Below, one piece after another: positions 9,615 to 18,861 of a stretch of 33,240 nt of DNA. The stretch covers positions 1 through 33,240 of the forward strand of contig CAMLSF010000023.1 of NCBI GenBank assembly GCA_946482615.1, written 5' to 3'. Position 1 is the first letter of the stretch. Each line of letters begins with the position of its first letter. The position numbers were made by a program, and so were the translations under genes. Below the pieces are notes generated by a model that saw nothing but the letters and a program-made list of their open reading frames with translations, had not been told where the DNA came from and did no database searches. Source of the stretch: an uncultured Chromatiaceae bacterium. GTDB lineage: Bacteria; Pseudomonadota; Gammaproteobacteria; Enterobacterales; Alteromonadaceae.

Positions 9615-9872
9615 TTATTCCATCTCGTCCATTTCGCCTGTACCAGTACCATGGCTAGCCATAGTATTGACAGCACGAGCTGGAACTACAGTAGAAATGG
9701 CATGTTTATACACCATTTGGCTGACTGTGTTTTTCAGAAGGATCACAAATTGATCAAAAGATTCGATTTGTCCCTGCAGTTTGATACCGTTCACCAGATA
9801 AATAGAGACTGGGATACGCTCACGTCTTAAAGTATTTAAAAACGGGTCTTGTAACGATTGGCCCTTTGCCAT
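9615..9872 (-). CDS. hfq: Hfq RNA chaperone
   Basis: Hexameric Sm-like protein that pairs small RNAs with mRNAs. The 85-residue sequence carries the Sm1 motif ([28 protein letters not shown] in parts) and the Sm2 motif ([15 protein letters not shown]). The proximal-face and rim residues Gln8 and Arg16-Arg17 are kept. The C-terminal tail after about residue 66 is short and acidic (TGEMDEME) compared with the 102-residue E. coli protein. It lies between miaA and hflX, the standard position, with 16 bases to the hflX TTG. Confidence 0.98.
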   Translation of the reverse strand: MAKGQSLQDPFLNTLRRERIPVSIYLVNGIKLQGQIESFDQFVILLKNTVSQMVYKHAISTVVPARAVNTMASHGTGTGEMDEME

Positions 9873-9916
9873 TTTCGCTTTCCTTATTTCTAATTATGTT
9901 TCTCTATATATGGATT

Positions 9917-9947
9917 ATTATATTATTTTCAAGTCGTTAAATAACAA
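9917..9947 (-). promoter_or_regulatory. Candidate hfq promoter
   Basis: The 96-base miaA-hfq gap is very A/T-rich. On the minus strand TTGTTA (9947-9942) and TATAAT (9922-9917) are 19 bases apart; an overlapping TAATAT gives a 16-base spacing. Transcription from within miaA, as in E. coli, is also possible. Confidence 0.4.
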
Positions 9948-9968
9948 CTTTTTTTCAATTATCTTTAA

Positions 9969-10889
9969 CTAGCTTAGCGAAGTTAAAATGGCTTGCAAGT
10001 TTTCGGCCTGTTTGTCTTCAGTTTTTAACCAATTTAATTCAGGCCAGCTGCGTAACCAGGTCAGTTGTCGTTTTGCCAGCTGACGAGTGGCCGCAATACC
10101 CTGATCTATCATCTCCTGCTCTGACAGCTGCCCCTGCAGATGCAGCCACATCTGACGGTAGCCGACACAACGCATCGAAGGTAAATCCAAATGTAAATCA
10201 GGTCGTTGCATCAGGGTTTTTACTTCATCAGCAAAACCACAATCTAACATTTGCCGGAATCTGACAGCTATACGCTGGTGAAGTTCAGACCGATCTGTTG
10301 GATTGATCGCAAATTGTTGCACCTGGTACGGAAAAGGTTCACCTTTTTGCTCCGACAGTTCAGTCAGACTTTTCCCCGTTAACCTATAAACTTCCACCGC
10401 CCTGTTGACCCGCTGCGGGTCATTCGGGTGAATACGGGCCGCTGATACCGGATCAAAGTCTGCCAGTTGCTGATGCAAATAGCCCCAACCGTGCTCTGCC
10501 GCTTCGGCTTCTATCTGCTGCCGTATTTGTGGATCAGCTTCAGGTAAAGGCGATATACCCTGCAGCAGAGTACGGAAATACAACATAGTGCCGCCCACCA
10601 GAATAGCGGTTTTCCCCTTACTGTGGATATCAGCAATAAGTCGTAACGCATCGGTGCGAAAATCTGCTGCTGAATACGCTGATGCAGGGTCAAGAATATC
10701 AATTAAATGATGAGGCGCATCCAGAAGCTCCGCCGCTGTTGGTTTGGCTGTGCCTATATCCATGCCTTTATAAATCAAAGCGCTGTCGACACTAATCAGC
10801 TCAGAGGGGATGCTTTTATACAGATCAATAGCCAGTGCTGTTTTACCACTGGCGGTCGGCCCCATTAAAAAAATAACTTTAGGATCCAT
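9969..10889 (-). CDS. miaA: tRNA dimethylallyltransferase
   Basis: Adds a dimethylallyl group to A37 of tRNAs reading UNN codons, the first step to ms2i6A. At 306 residues it has the P-loop GPTASGKT (10-17), Asp in [18 protein letters not shown], the loop [13 protein letters not shown], and the C-terminal YRQMW and [13 protein letters not shown] motifs for tRNA binding. The length is usual (E. coli 316). It overlaps the end of mutL by 11 bases, which suggests translational coupling. Confidence 0.98.
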   Translation of the reverse strand: MDPKVIFLMGPTASGKTALAIDLYKSIPSELISVDSALIYKGMDIGTAKPTAAELLDAPHHLIDILDPASAYSAADFRTDALRLIADIHSKGKTAILVGGTMLYFRTLLQGISPLPEADPQIRQQIEAEAAEHGWGYLHQQLADFDPVSAARIHPNDPQRVNRAVEVYRLTGKSLTELSEQKGEPFPYQVQQFAINPTDRSELHQRIAVRFRQMLDCGFADEVKTLMQRPDLHLDLPSMRCVGYRQMWLHLQGQLSEQEMIDQGIAATRQLAKRQLTWLRSWPELNWLKTEDKQAENLQAILTSLS

Positions 10890-12624
10890 CTGAGCCCTGC
10901 AATAACTGAATGGAAGCGGTTAAATCCAGCGGCACGGCGTGCCAATGTGGCCCTTGCTGAGTTAACAACGGAAAATGTTTCACTAAAGAAGCCGCCTGCA
11001 GCACTGCTGAGCCTAATAACTGTTGCAGCAATAAGCTTAGCAGTTGTGTGTCTTGCTGTTGCAACCAGCCTTGCCACCAAAAAGGTAACCACTGGGCCAC
11101 CGCACTTTGTCGCAGCCAGGCCGGTACAGCTCTGACAATCAGCGTTTGATTACTGACTAAAAAGTCAAAACCTAAGTGGCTTAATACCTCTGCTTTACTC
11201 AGTAAAAATTCCTGTTCTGCCTGTTGCAGCGTGAGCCGCACCGGCATTAATAAAGGTAAAGGATCAGCACCTTGTTCCAACCATAATCTGGCGGCGCTCA
11301 CTGCTATATCAACGACCCAGACCTGATCTGTACCTGAACACAGTAAATACCTGTTCTGACTGATTAAAGTGTTCTCTTGCGGAGCAGAAACTGCGGGCTC
11401 AGGTCGCTGGTTTTTTTCAGCAAAAACCGGCCAACTTTGTGCCGCAGGTTGCGCCACAGCAGGCCGGTAAGGCTGGCCCGCATAAGCTGAAGGCCGGGTG
11501 GCGTAAGATGGTGTTGTGGCAGTATGCCTGCTATGGCCTGGGGCTGGGTACGAAGCCCTGTCTTCTGGCCTGGAAAAGTCAGCAGCTTCAGTTGGCCTCA
11601 CAACCTCAATACTCTGTTGCTGCGGTGCTAACTGCAACAGCGCATTGGTCAAAGCCGACGCAACAAAGTCGTGCACCAAACGGGCCTGATGAAAACGAAC
11701 TTCATGTTTGGCCGGGTGCACATTCACATCAACCTGACGTGGATTAATGTCCAGATAGAGCACAAAAGCGGGCTGCTGTTCAGCGCTTAGCATAGAGCCA
11801 TAAGCCTGACGTATCGCATGATTGAGCAATTTATCTTTCATCATACGGCCGTTGACATAGCTGTATTGGCATTGCAGTTGTTCTTTGCAGGCTGAAGGTT
11901 GCAATACCCAGCCCCAGAGTTTTAAATCGTCATAGGCCACTTCAACAAAAGCGGCTTGCTCTAAAAAGTTTTTGCCACACAAAGCGGCGACACGTTTTTG
12001 CTGAGCTTCACGACTATCGGCTTTTTTCAGTTGCCGTACTGTCTGACCGTTATGAGTTAAAGTCCAACTGACGTCAAAGCGGCTTAATGCCAGACGTTTC
12101 ACCAGTTCATCTATATGAGCAAATTCGGTTTTGTCGCTGCGCAAGAACTTACGCCGTGCCGGCGTATTAAAAAACAGATCCAGCACTTCAATGCTGCTGC
12201 CATCCGGATGGGCTGCTGGCTTAATCTGCACTTGCATATCCCGGCCTTCGGCATAAGCCTGCCAGGCTTTATCCTGAGTGGCAGGTTTGGAGGTTAAGGT
12301 CAGACGGGAAACCGAACTGATAGAGGCTAAGGCTTCGCCGCGAAAGCCAAGACTGACAATTTGCTCCAAATCATCCAGAGAACTGATTTTACTGGTGGCA
12401 TGCCGGCTTAACGCCAGGCCTAACTCGGCTTCAGCTATACCGGAGCCATTGTCACGAATAAGGATTTTTTTGCTGCCGCCACGCTCAATCTCAATCAGAA
12501 TTTGATCAGCACCGGCATCCAGACTGTTTTCAACCAGCTCTTTAACCACTGAGGCAGGACGTTCGACTACTTCGCCTGCAGCAATCTGGTTTGCCAGTTG
12601 AGGAGGTAAAATTTGAATAGGCAT
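10879..12624 (-). CDS. mutL: DNA mismatch repair protein MutL
   Basis: Links MutS mismatch recognition to MutH and UvrD. The N-terminal GHL ATPase (about 1-330) shows [30 protein letters not shown] and [10 protein letters not shown], followed by NTPARRKFL and [13 protein letters not shown] Pro/Ala/Gln-rich linker spans about 345-425 and a dimerisation domain runs to residue 581. I see no DQHAAxE endonuclease motif, as expected for MutH-dependent gammaproteobacterial MutL. The ATG overlaps the amiB stop by one base (TGATG). Confidence 0.98.
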   Translation of the reverse strand: MPIQILPPQLANQIAAGEVVERPASVVKELVENSLDAGADQILIEIERGGSKKILIRDNGSGIAEAELGLALSRHATSKISSLDDLEQIVSLGFRGEALASISSVSRLTLTSKPATQDKAWQAYAEGRDMQVQIKPAAHPDGSSIEVLDLFFNTPARRKFLRSDKTEFAHIDELVKRLALSRFDVSWTLTHNGQTVRQLKKADSREAQQKRVAALCGKNFLEQAAFVEVAYDDLKLWGWVLQPSACKEQLQCQYSYVNGRMMKDKLLNHAIRQAYGSMLSAEQQPAFVLYLDINPRQVDVNVHPAKHEVRFHQARLVHDFVASALTNALLQLAPQQQSIEVVRPTEAADFSRPEDRASYPAPGHSRHTATTPSYATRPSAYAGQPYRPAVAQPAAQSWPVFAEKNQRPEPAVSAPQENTLISQNRYLLCSGTDQVWVVDIAVSAARLWLEQGADPLPLLMPVRLTLQQAEQEFLLSKAEVLSHLGFDFLVSNQTLIVRAVPAWLRQSAVAQWLPFWWQGWLQQQDTQLLSLLLQQLLGSAVLQAASLVKHFPLLTQQGPHWHAVPLDLTASIQLLQGSDGS

Positions 12625-14078
12625 CAGGGGATCCGTAACACCTGACCAATCAGAATATTGTCGCTTTTCAGATTATTGTGCCGGCGAAGTTCAGCCATGC
12701 TGACTCCGTATTGCTTCGCCACTCTGGATAAGGACTCGCCCCGTTTTACTTTATGAGTACGACTACTATTGCCAGTACTTACCACAGCAGCGGAGCGGTT
12801 TTGCGTGCTTGGCATCACTGTAGGCACAGAACGGCCATTGTTTTTATGCGCAGCAAATAACGAATCTGCTGGCGGAGATTTTTCAAAATAACCTTTAATA
12901 GCCCTGAACATGGCCAAAGCCAGCTTGTGTTGATGATTTGGATCTTTGAGTAAACGCTCTTCGTTGTAGTTCGAGATAAAACCGGTTTCAAACAGGATAG
13001 ACGGAATATCAGGGGCTTTTAATACTGCCAGACTGGCGGCCTGAGGCTCTTTTTTATGCAAATGGGCTATAGGCGCCACTTCACGCAATATTTCTTTGGC
13101 GACTTCAAAACCAGTCACCATCGAATGGTTCATCGACAAATCCAATACGGTTTGTGCCAGATAGCGCTCATTCGCTGAGTCTTTAATGACTTCGGCTACG
13201 CCCCCCAACAACTCCGAATGTTGTTCGGTTTGCTCCAGCATCCGGCCCACTTCAGTAGTGGCCCGGCGCATCGATAAGACCCAGACCGAAGCGCCATGGG
13301 CTTTGCGGTTTTGTACGGCGTCGGCATGCACAGAAATCAATAAGTCGGCCTGTTTCTGACGGGCGATGTCCGGCCTTTTATTCGGGTGAATATAATAATC
13401 ACCGGTACGGGTCAGCACAGCTTTTAAGCCGGGTTGTTTATTGATCATATCGGCCAGCTGGCGCGATATCGACATAGTGATGTTCTTTTCGTGAGTGCCT
13501 TTTGGACCAACAGCGCCGGGATCCTGCCCACCATGGCCCGCATCAATAGCGATAATAATATCCCGCCCTGTTGCTTTGGTGTTCAAGGTGCTTTGAGGTG
13601 CAGAGCTTACCGGCTGAGGCGTGGCTGTTTGTGGTTGTGGCGAAGTCACTGAGGTCACAGGAGCCACCTGGCTGGTCGAAGAGACAGCAGCTTGTGCTTT
13701 TAAATCGACCACCAGCCGATGGCCATAAGGCGGCGAAGGCGGCAAAGAGAAAATACTGTCATTGACCGGAAACGCCAGTTCTATCACTACTGCTGTGGCT
13801 GCACTTGGCGTCCGGCTGGCATATACCCTTTTAACCAAAGGTGAGTCACCGCTGACTGTACCAATATTCAGACTGGTGACACCGGCCAGTTCAATCTCTA
13901 AACGGCTTGGATTACTTAAACGTTTGACCTTGTGCGAAGGTGCATTGGCTAAATCCAATACCAGTCGGGTGTTATCAGGTGCATGCCAGATACGCACACC
14001 TTTGACACTGTTCACTGCCCAGCTTTGAGCTGACAGCAGTAACAAGGCCAGACTAAAAACCCTGAACATCAGACTCAT
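12624..14078 (-). CDS. amiB: N-acetylmuramoyl-L-alanine amidase AmiB
   Basis: Periplasmic zinc amidase that cuts the stem peptide from septal murein during daughter-cell separation. The order is a signal peptide (about 1-21), an AMIN domain (about 22-125) for septal targeting, a Ser/Pro/Gln/Thr linker (about 130-168), the Amidase_3 domain (about 172-400), and a C-terminal LysM domain (about 440-483, with [17 protein letters not shown]). Zinc ligands are visible as His in [10 protein letters not shown], Glu in THEKNI, His in SVHADA, and catalytic Glu in FETGFISN. It overlaps the 3' end of tsaE by four bases (ATGA). Confidence 0.96.
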   Translation of the reverse strand: MSLMFRVFSLALLLLSAQSWAVNSVKGVRIWHAPDNTRLVLDLANAPSHKVKRLSNPSRLEIELAGVTSLNIGTVSGDSPLVKRVYASRTPSAATAVVIELAFPVNDSIFSLPPSPPYGHRLVVDLKAQAAVSSTSQVAPVTSVTSPQPQTATPQPVSSAPQSTLNTKATGRDIIIAIDAGHGGQDPGAVGPKGTHEKNITMSISRQLADMINKQPGLKAVLTRTGDYYIHPNKRPDIARQKQADLLISVHADAVQNRKAHGASVWVLSMRRATTEVGRMLEQTEQHSELLGGVAEVIKDSANERYLAQTVLDLSMNHSMVTGFEVAKEILREVAPIAHLHKKEPQAASLAVLKAPDIPSILFETGFISNYNEERLLKDPNHQHKLALAMFRAIKGYFEKSPPADSLFAAHKNNGRSVPTVMPSTQNRSAAVVSTGNSSRTHKVKRGESLSRVAKQYGVSMAELRRHNNLKSDNILIGQVLRIP

Positions 14079-14560
14079 TGAGCCTGCTCCCAGTGTTGTG
14101 TTATCGCGTTCATCCAGTTTACCGCCTGGCTTTGATGGGCTGTCACAGTTAACTGACGCTGATTTTTGTCGATCTGTAATTTCAGCTCCAGATCGGCATC
14201 GGCTAATAAACCATAACCCCGTTCAGGCCATTCAATCAGGCACAAGTTGCCTTTGGAGAAATAGTCCCGGATGCCCATAAATTCCAGTTCTTCCGGGTCG
14301 CGCAGGCGGTACAAATCAAAATGAAAGACTTGCTGATCAGCGATACTGTAGGGCTCAACCAAAGTGTAGGTGGGGCTTTTTACATTCCCCTGATGTCCCA
14401 TGGCCTGCAGCAAGCCGCGGCTAAAGGTGGTTTTACCTGCACCTAAATCGCCCTGCAAATAGACCACAGCACCATGACGTAAGTGCGGTGCAAATAAGGC
14501 GGCCAATGCCAAAGTAGCGGCTTCATCCGCTAAATGAAAAATGTAGCTTTGAGCTGTCAT
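14075..14560 (-). CDS. tsaE: TsaE, ATPase for tRNA t6A synthesis
   Basis: Works with TsaB and TsaD to transfer threonylcarbamoyl to A37 of ANN-decoding tRNAs. The 161-residue protein carries the Walker A motif GDLGAGKTT (37-45), SPTYTLVEPY, HFDLYRL and the IEWPERG motif, all standard for the family. It is first in the tsaE-amiB-mutL-miaA run, whose genes overlap by 4, 1 and 11 bases. In many relatives nnrE lies just upstream; here there is a 236-base gap before queG on the other strand. Confidence 0.97.
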   Translation of the reverse strand: MTAQSYIFHLADEAATLALAALFAPHLRHGAVVYLQGDLGAGKTTFSRGLLQAMGHQGNVKSPTYTLVEPYSIADQQVFHFDLYRLRDPEELEFMGIRDYFSKGNLCLIEWPERGYGLLADADLELKLQIDKNQRQLTVTAHQSQAVNWMNAITQHWEQAQ

Positions 14561-14686
14561 CTGTACCTAAGCTGAGTGTTCTCAGTCATCACAATTTTTT
14601 AAGCGCACGTGCTGTTTTACTACAGCAGATGAATTGGTCGCTATGCTAACAAAAACAGCGCAGTGCAGCCAGTTTCTTTCTATGTC

Positions 14687-14740
14687 CTTTGTCCTTGAAG
14701 CTGCAGCCTGAATTAGTTTGGCTCTGCACAGAGGACAAAG
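14687..14740. repeat. Long inverted repeat in the tsaE-queG gap
   Basis: CTTTGTCCT (14687-14695) and AGGACAAAG (14732-14740) are perfect inverted copies 36 bases apart. The interior adds an imperfect inner pairing (TGCAGCC against GGCTCTGCA). It could be a regulatory palindrome between the divergent genes or a remnant RNA structure. The rest of the 14561-14796 gap shows only promoter-like A/T-rich stretches. Confidence 0.45.
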
Positions 14741-14796
14741 TAAAAACCCATCAGCTTTTATGCTAAAGTGCACGGCGAAAATCAGCGGATCTCAGT

Positions 14797-15936
14797 ATGA
14801 CCAGCACCATTAATTGGCAGCAGCTTGCAGAACAAATTAAAGCCTGGGGCCAACAACTTGGCTTCCAGCAGATAGGTATTACCGATACAGATTTAACATC
14901 GGAAGAGCCTAAATTGCAGCAATGGCTGGATGCTGGTTTTCACGGCGAAATGGACTATATGGCGGCTCATGGTATGAAAAGAGCACGGCCTGCCGAATTG
15001 CACCCCGGCACTATCCGGGTGATCAGTGCCCGGATGGATTACTTACCAGAACATGCGCAGTTTGCCGCGAATCTGGCCGATCCTTCGATGGCTTATATCA
15101 GCCGTTATGCTTTGGGACGGGATTACCATAAGCTCATTCGTAACCGCTTAAAACAGCTGGGCGAACGTATAGAACAAGAGTTAGGGACTTTGGGTTTCCG
15201 GCCTTTTGTCGATTCTGCGCCTATTCTGGAAAGGCCGCTTGCAGTCAAAGCTGGTTTAGGCTGGCAAGGTAAACATAGTCTGGTATTAAATCAGGATGCC
15301 GGTTCCTGGTTTTTCCTCGGTGAATTGCTGGTTGATATTCCGCTGCCTGTTGATCCTGTGCATACAGGCGACTGCGGCACTTGTGTTGCCTGCCTGACTA
15401 TCTGTCCAACTCAGGCCATAGTAGCGCCTTATACAGTGGACGCCAGACGCTGTATTTCGTATCTGACTATTGAATTACAAGGTGCTATTCCGGAAGAGTT
15501 CCGGCCTTTGCTTGGCAACCGTATTTATGGCTGTGATGATTGCCAGTTGGTATGCCCTGTCAACAGAGCCGCAAACACCACAGAAGAACAAGACTTTCAG
15601 CGCAGGCCACAGTGGCTGAATAAATCTCTGTTGGATTTATGGCGCTGGAGCGAAACAGAATTTTTAAACTACACCGAAGGTTCTGCTATCCGCCGAATAG
15701 GTTATCAACGCTGGCAGCGCAATATTGCCGTGGCTTTGGGCAATGCACCTTTTGAACCAGCTATTGTCGAGGCTTTAGCGCAACAACTGGCGTTCGCCTC
15801 TGAGTTGGTGGCAGAGCATATTCAGTGGGCTTTGGGACAGCAGCAGAAAAAAAGCCTGTTGCAGCAGAATTTATTAAGCCGTCAGACCGACAGATTAATA
15901 CGGGTTATTCAGAAGGGGTTACCACGGGATGCCTGA
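14797..15936 (+). CDS. queG: Epoxyqueuosine reductase
   Basis: Cobalamin- and iron-sulfur-dependent enzyme for the last step of queuosine synthesis in tRNA, reducing epoxyqueuosine at position 34. The 379-residue protein has the N-terminal substrate domain with Asp139 in FRPFVDSAPILER (the likely proton donor), GWQGKHSL, and two 4Fe-4S sites: CGTCVACLTICP (Cys193, 196, 199, 203) and Cys219 with CDDCQLVCP (Cys246, 249, 253). HEAT-like helices close the C-terminus. Its 3' end overlaps the convergent DUF1289 gene by 32 bases. Confidence 0.97.
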   Translation: MTSTINWQQLAEQIKAWGQQLGFQQIGITDTDLTSEEPKLQQWLDAGFHGEMDYMAAHGMKRARPAELHPGTIRVISARMDYLPEHAQFAANLADPSMAYISRYALGRDYHKLIRNRLKQLGERIEQELGTLGFRPFVDSAPILERPLAVKAGLGWQGKHSLVLNQDAGSWFFLGELLVDIPLPVDPVHTGDCGTCVACLTICPTQAIVAPYTVDARRCISYLTIELQGAIPEEFRPLLGNRIYGCDDCQLVCPVNRAANTTEEQDFQRRPQWLNKSLLDLWRWSETEFLNYTEGSAIRRIGYQRWQRNIAVALGNAPFEPAIVEALAQQLAFASELVAEHIQWALGQQQKKSLLQQNLLSRQTDRLIRVIQKGLPRDA

Positions 15937-16108
15937 GGTCAAACTGAGGTTTGGCAGCCAAACGCAGCTGCGCGTCCTGTAAAATTTGGAGTTTTTGCCC
16001 GTGATCCGCAGTATGCCAGTCTTTAATTTCCTGCAAAGTACGACCGCAGCCCAAACAAACATCAGCGTGATTTAAACAACAAATCCGGTTACAGGGTGAA
16101 GCAGGCAT
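15905..16108 (-). CDS. DUF1289 small zinc-ribbon-like protein
   Basis: A 67-residue protein with the DUF1289 Cys pattern SPCNRICCLNHADVCLGCGRTLQEI, probably metal-binding; function unknown. The frame is open 32 codons further upstream, but ATG at 16108-16106 begins right before the conserved region and has GGAG six bases upstream. A second option is ATG at 16135-16133 with AGGAGG about ten bases upstream (76 residues). The longest version would overlap the DUF4442 gene. The 3' end overlaps queG on the other strand by 32 bases, so the last ten codons are antisense to queG. Confidence 0.82.
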   Translation of the reverse strand: MPASPCNRICCLNHADVCLGCGRTLQEIKDWHTADHGQKLQILQDAQLRLAAKPQFDLRHPVVTPSE

Positions 16109-16160
16109 AGAAGTCTCCGTTATTGAGTGAATCATAGCCTGCATTCCTCCTGTCCAGCCG

Positions 16161-16655
16161 CTATTTTCTTTGTTTCGGTACCCAGGCCCAGACAAACTCT
16201 GCAATCACAGGTTCCACATTCAGTTCGTCAGTGATCTTGACCAGAATAGTGATATCGCCCTTTTCAGTGTCACGAATAAACTGAATTTGCTCATCCGTCA
16301 GTGAGGTCGTTGCCACCAGCTTACCTGTAGCTCTTTTGACATAATTCAGCTGCATCGACTTTAACAGCGGAATACGATCGTCGGCCACATGCAAACCTAC
16401 CAAAAAACCACTGGCTGACTCCCCCAGCAAGGCCATAGCAGCGGCGTGCACTGAACCAATATGATTTTGCACTTTGGTTTTATTGGCAAGGCTTAACTGC
16501 GCCTGCTGAAAATTTAACAGATCAACTTTGACCGAAGCCGTACCGGCAAACTTCACCGCTTTGCCAAATAACAAGCTCAATAAAGGCGAACGTAACCAGG
16601 GCGAGTAGTGATTAATTTTGGCGACATAACGGCCGAGTTTATTGATGGCTTTCAT
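16161..16655 (-). CDS. DUF4442 hotdog-fold protein
   Basis: A 164-residue protein resembling the DUF4442 branch of the hotdog thioesterase superfamily. The motif NHIGSVHAAAMALLGESASG matches the central hotdog helix, where thioesterases place their active site. Substrate and activity are unknown. An N-terminal amphipathic stretch (KINHYSPWLRSPLLSLLFGKAVKF) suggests membrane or lipid contact. It lies on the minus strand upstream of the DUF1289 gene, with a 52-base gap if that gene starts at 16108, so both may be in one transcript. Confidence 0.75.
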   Translation of the reverse strand: MKAINKLGRYVAKINHYSPWLRSPLLSLLFGKAVKFAGTASVKVDLLNFQQAQLSLANKTKVQNHIGSVHAAAMALLGESASGFLVGLHVADDRIPLLKSMQLNYVKRATGKLVATTSLTDEQIQFIRDTEKGDITILVKITDELNVEPVIAEFVWAWVPKQRK

Positions 16656-16791
16656 ACTGGTCTTACCTCATGACTTATTTCGGCAAAGATAGCAGTAATA
16701 AAATCAGGCAGCAAGCTTGGTTCCTGATGAAAGAATCACGCTGAAATCACGAATAGAAACTGAAATAGAGATTTTTTCAAGGCAGAAAATT

Positions 16792-16867
16792 TGGAGCGGG
16801 CAACGAGGCTCGAACTCGTGACCTCGACCTTGGCAAGGTCGCGCTCTACCAACTGAGCTATGCCCGC
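16792..16867 (-). tRNA. tRNA-Gly (anticodon GCC), copy 2
   Basis: The minus strand reads as a full 76-base cloverleaf with encoded CCA. It begins GCGGGCATAGCTCAG and has the anticodon loop CTTGCCAAG, the T-loop GTTCGAGCC, and acceptor end GCCCGC-T-CCA. It is identical to the upstream copy. E. coli likewise has tandem glycine tRNAs (glyV, glyX, glyY) between orn and queG. Confidence 0.98.
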
Positions 16868-16888
16868 ATGGGTGTGTACTTATTTTTT

Positions 16889-16914
16889 CAAATTGGTATT
16901 GGTGGTCCAATTTG
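16889..16914. repeat. Hairpin in the spacer between the two tRNA-Gly genes
   Basis: CAAATTGG and CCAATTTG form a perfect 8-bp stem around a 10-base loop inside the 51-base spacer. It may guide processing of the tandem precursor. Confidence 0.45.
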
Positions 16915-16918
16915 AATT

Positions 16919-16994
16919 TGGAGCGGGCAACGAGGCTCGAACTCGTGACCTCGACCTTGGCAAGGTCGCGCTCTACCAACTGAGCTATGCCCGC
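16919..16994 (-). tRNA. tRNA-Gly (anticodon GCC), copy 1
   Basis: First copy in the direction of transcription; 76 bases including encoded CCA, with anticodon GCC in CTTGCCAAG. The two copies lie in an 82-base direct repeat (16788-16869 and 16915-16996) with a 127-base period, so recent duplication or gene conversion is likely. Confidence 0.98.
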
Positions 16995-17046
16995 ATCCTG
17001 TGATCAGTAACCAGTGCTCTTTATCTTGGTTATAAAGAAGATTACT

Positions 17047-17083
17047 AAAAACACCGCTTCAAATGAATTTTCGTCCGAAGCGG
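17047..17083 (-). terminator. Terminator of orn
   Basis: On the minus strand CCGCTTC, a 16-base loop and GAAGCGG are followed by TGTTTTTA. It lies about 40 bases after the orn stop and before the tRNA genes. Confidence 0.65.
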
Positions 17084-17122
17084 CGCGCATTTTACAAAAT
17101 TCTCTGACCTTTGCAAGAGATT

Positions 17123-17674
17123 TTATTCAGGAATTTTGAAAAAATGTTTTTTATAAACTGCTAATTCCGCAATAGATTCCCGGATATCATCAAGAGCCAG
17201 GTGACTTGATGACTTTTTAACCAGCTTAGTCACTTCAGGATACCATCTTCTGGCCAACTCTTTCACTGTGCTGACATCCAGATTACGGTAGTGGAAAAAG
17301 GCTTCGAATTCAGGCGCATACTTAACTAAAAAGCGTCTGTCCTGACCTATGCTGTTACCACACATAGGTGATTTGCCTGCAGGCACATAATCAGACAGGA
17401 AACTTATGGTTTGCGCCACAGCGGCGGCCAAATCCGTTTCACTGTCCAGACAACGTTTCGTCAGACCACTTTTACCATGGGTTTCAGTACACCACTCGTC
17501 CATCGCATCTAACACTGCTTTAGGGGTTTTAATGGCAAAGACCGGGCCTTCCGCAAGAATATTTAACTGGCTGTCGGTTACTATGGTGGCCATTTCTAAA
17601 ATTACATCTTTTTCCGGATCCAGGCCTGTCATTTCCAGATCGATCCACACCAGATTATTGTCGTTACTTGCCAT
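17123..17674 (-). CDS. orn: Oligoribonuclease
   Basis: DEDDh 3'-to-5' exonuclease that turns RNA dinucleotides, including pGpG, into mononucleotides. At 183 residues the length is standard. Asp12 and Glu14 lie in [10 protein letters not shown], a third acidic residue in [11 protein letters not shown], and His and Asp in [11 protein letters not shown]. It is divergent from rsgA, the usual arrangement, with 129 bases between the starts. The ATG is followed by the family-like [14 protein letters not shown]. Confidence 0.98.
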   Translation of the reverse strand: MASNDNNLVWIDLEMTGLDPEKDVILEMATIVTDSQLNILAEGPVFAIKTPKAVLDAMDEWCTETHGKSGLTKRCLDSETDLAAAVAQTISFLSDYVPAGKSPMCGNSIGQDRRFLVKYAPEFEAFFHYRNLDVSTVKELARRWYPEVTKLVKKSSSHLALDDIRESIAELAVYKKHFFKIPE

Positions 17675-17713
17675 GCTTTATACCTTTGGTTAGATGCAGC
17701 CAGTTTTGCTGCT

Positions 17714-17741
17714 TTGTAACTTGCCCGAATAGCGGTATCAT
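17714..17741 (+). promoter_or_regulatory. Candidate rsgA-psd promoter
   Basis: TTGTAA and TATCAT are 16 bases apart, about 60 bases upstream of the rsgA GTG, a reasonable sigma-70 match. Confidence 0.45.
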
Positions 17742-17803
17742 ACTATGCCTTAAGCAAAGTAAAAACCGCCGCAGTCAGGCGACAGTAAAGGCACAAGGCC
17801 ACA

Positions 17804-18847
17804 GTGACCAAAAAAAAGCACCTCAATCAACGCCAGCATCAACGTATAGCCGCCAATCAGGATCGTCGTTTAGCCCGGGCTCAGAATAAAGCCAGCAAAC
17901 AAGAGCTGGATTCGGATTTATTGGCTGAAGCTGAACATGGTTTAGTGATCAGTCGTTTTGGTCAACATGCCGATATTGAAGATAGCTCAGGCCAGATTTT
18001 TCGCTGCAATATCCGCCGTACTGTCAACTCCTTAGTAACAGGAGACAAAGTGGTGTTTCGCCGCACCAAAGTACCGGGTGGTGGCCCTGAAGGTGTAGTC
18101 GAAGCTGTAGCAGAGCGTGAGTCTGTATTACTGCGCCCCGACTTTTATGATGGCTTAAAACCTGTAGCGGCCAATATAGATTTAATGATTATTGTCTCGG
18201 CCGTTTTACCTGCGTTTTCACTGAATATAGTCGACCGCTATTTAATAGCGGCCGAAGCTATGCATATCAAACCTTTGTTACTGCTGAATAAAATTGATTT
18301 ATTAACGCAAGAGCAACGTGCTGAAGTCGACCAGCAACTCGCCATCTACCAAAAGATTGGCTACGAATTTTTATTGTTGAGCGCAAAAACAGGTGAAGGT
18401 ACAACTCAGTTGGATACTTACCTGAAACAAGGCGTCAGTATTTTTGTCGGTCAGTCCGGCGTCGGCAAATCTTCTTTAGTGAATAACCTGTTGCCGGATA
18501 TTTCCGCCGAAACCCGCGAAGTCTCAGAAAACTCAGGTTTAGGCCAACACACTACTACTACAGCCCGCTTGTATCACTTACCCGATGGCGGCGATTTAAT
18601 AGATTCGCCTGGTATCCGCGAATTTGCCCTCTGGCATTTGGAACCAGAGCAAATCGCTTTAGGTTACCCTGAGTTTAAAGACTGGCTGGGCCGCTGCAAA
18701 TTCCGTGACTGTAAACATTTAAACGACCCGGGCTGCGCTTTACAACATGCGGTCAGTATTGGAGAAATCCACCCGGAACGTTTTGCCAACTACCATAAAA
18801 TCCTGCTGAGTATGGCGCAGGATAAACCGAATTATTTTCAACCCTGA
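17804..18847 (+). CDS. rsgA: RsgA, small-subunit biogenesis GTPase
   Basis: Circularly permuted GTPase that checks late 30S maturation. The 347-residue protein has a basic N-terminus, an OB-fold ([28 protein letters not shown]), then G4 (NKID) ahead of the P-loop GQSGVGKSS and G3 [10 protein letters not shown]-terminal zinc site follows with Cys and His in [14 protein letters not shown]. The start is GTG at 17804; AAGG lies five bases upstream, and the N-terminus matches E. coli RsgA. psd follows after 14 bases, so the two are probably co-transcribed, as in E. coli. Confidence 0.97.
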   Translation: MTKKKHLNQRQHQRIAANQDRRLARAQNKASKQELDSDLLAEAEHGLVISRFGQHADIEDSSGQIFRCNIRRTVNSLVTGDKVVFRRTKVPGGGPEGVVEAVAERESVLLRPDFYDGLKPVAANIDLMIIVSAVLPAFSLNIVDRYLIAAEAMHIKPLLLLNKIDLLTQEQRAEVDQQLAIYQKIGYEFLLLSAKTGEGTTQLDTYLKQGVSIFVGQSGVGKSSLVNNLLPDISAETREVSENSGLGQHTTTTARLYHLPDGGDLIDSPGIREFALWHLEPEQIALGYPEFKDWLGRCKFRDCKHLNDPGCALQHAVSIGEIHPERFANYHKILLSMAQDKPNYFQP

Positions 18848-18861
18848 GGTTTAAATCCACT

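Noticed and set aside
9598..9676. 26-codon N-terminal extension of HflX
   Set aside because: These codons lie within hfq in another frame and do not resemble HflX; the TTG start restores family length.
14582..14773. 63-codon minus-strand frame with CPLC in the tsaE-queG gap
   Set aside because: It would need a GTG with no ribosome site and crosses the inverted repeat at 14687-14740; the CPLC motif alone is not enough.
16704..16979. 91-codon minus-strand frame across the tRNA genes
   Set aside because: It consists largely of translated tRNA-Gly sequence, repeated because the two tRNA genes are identical.
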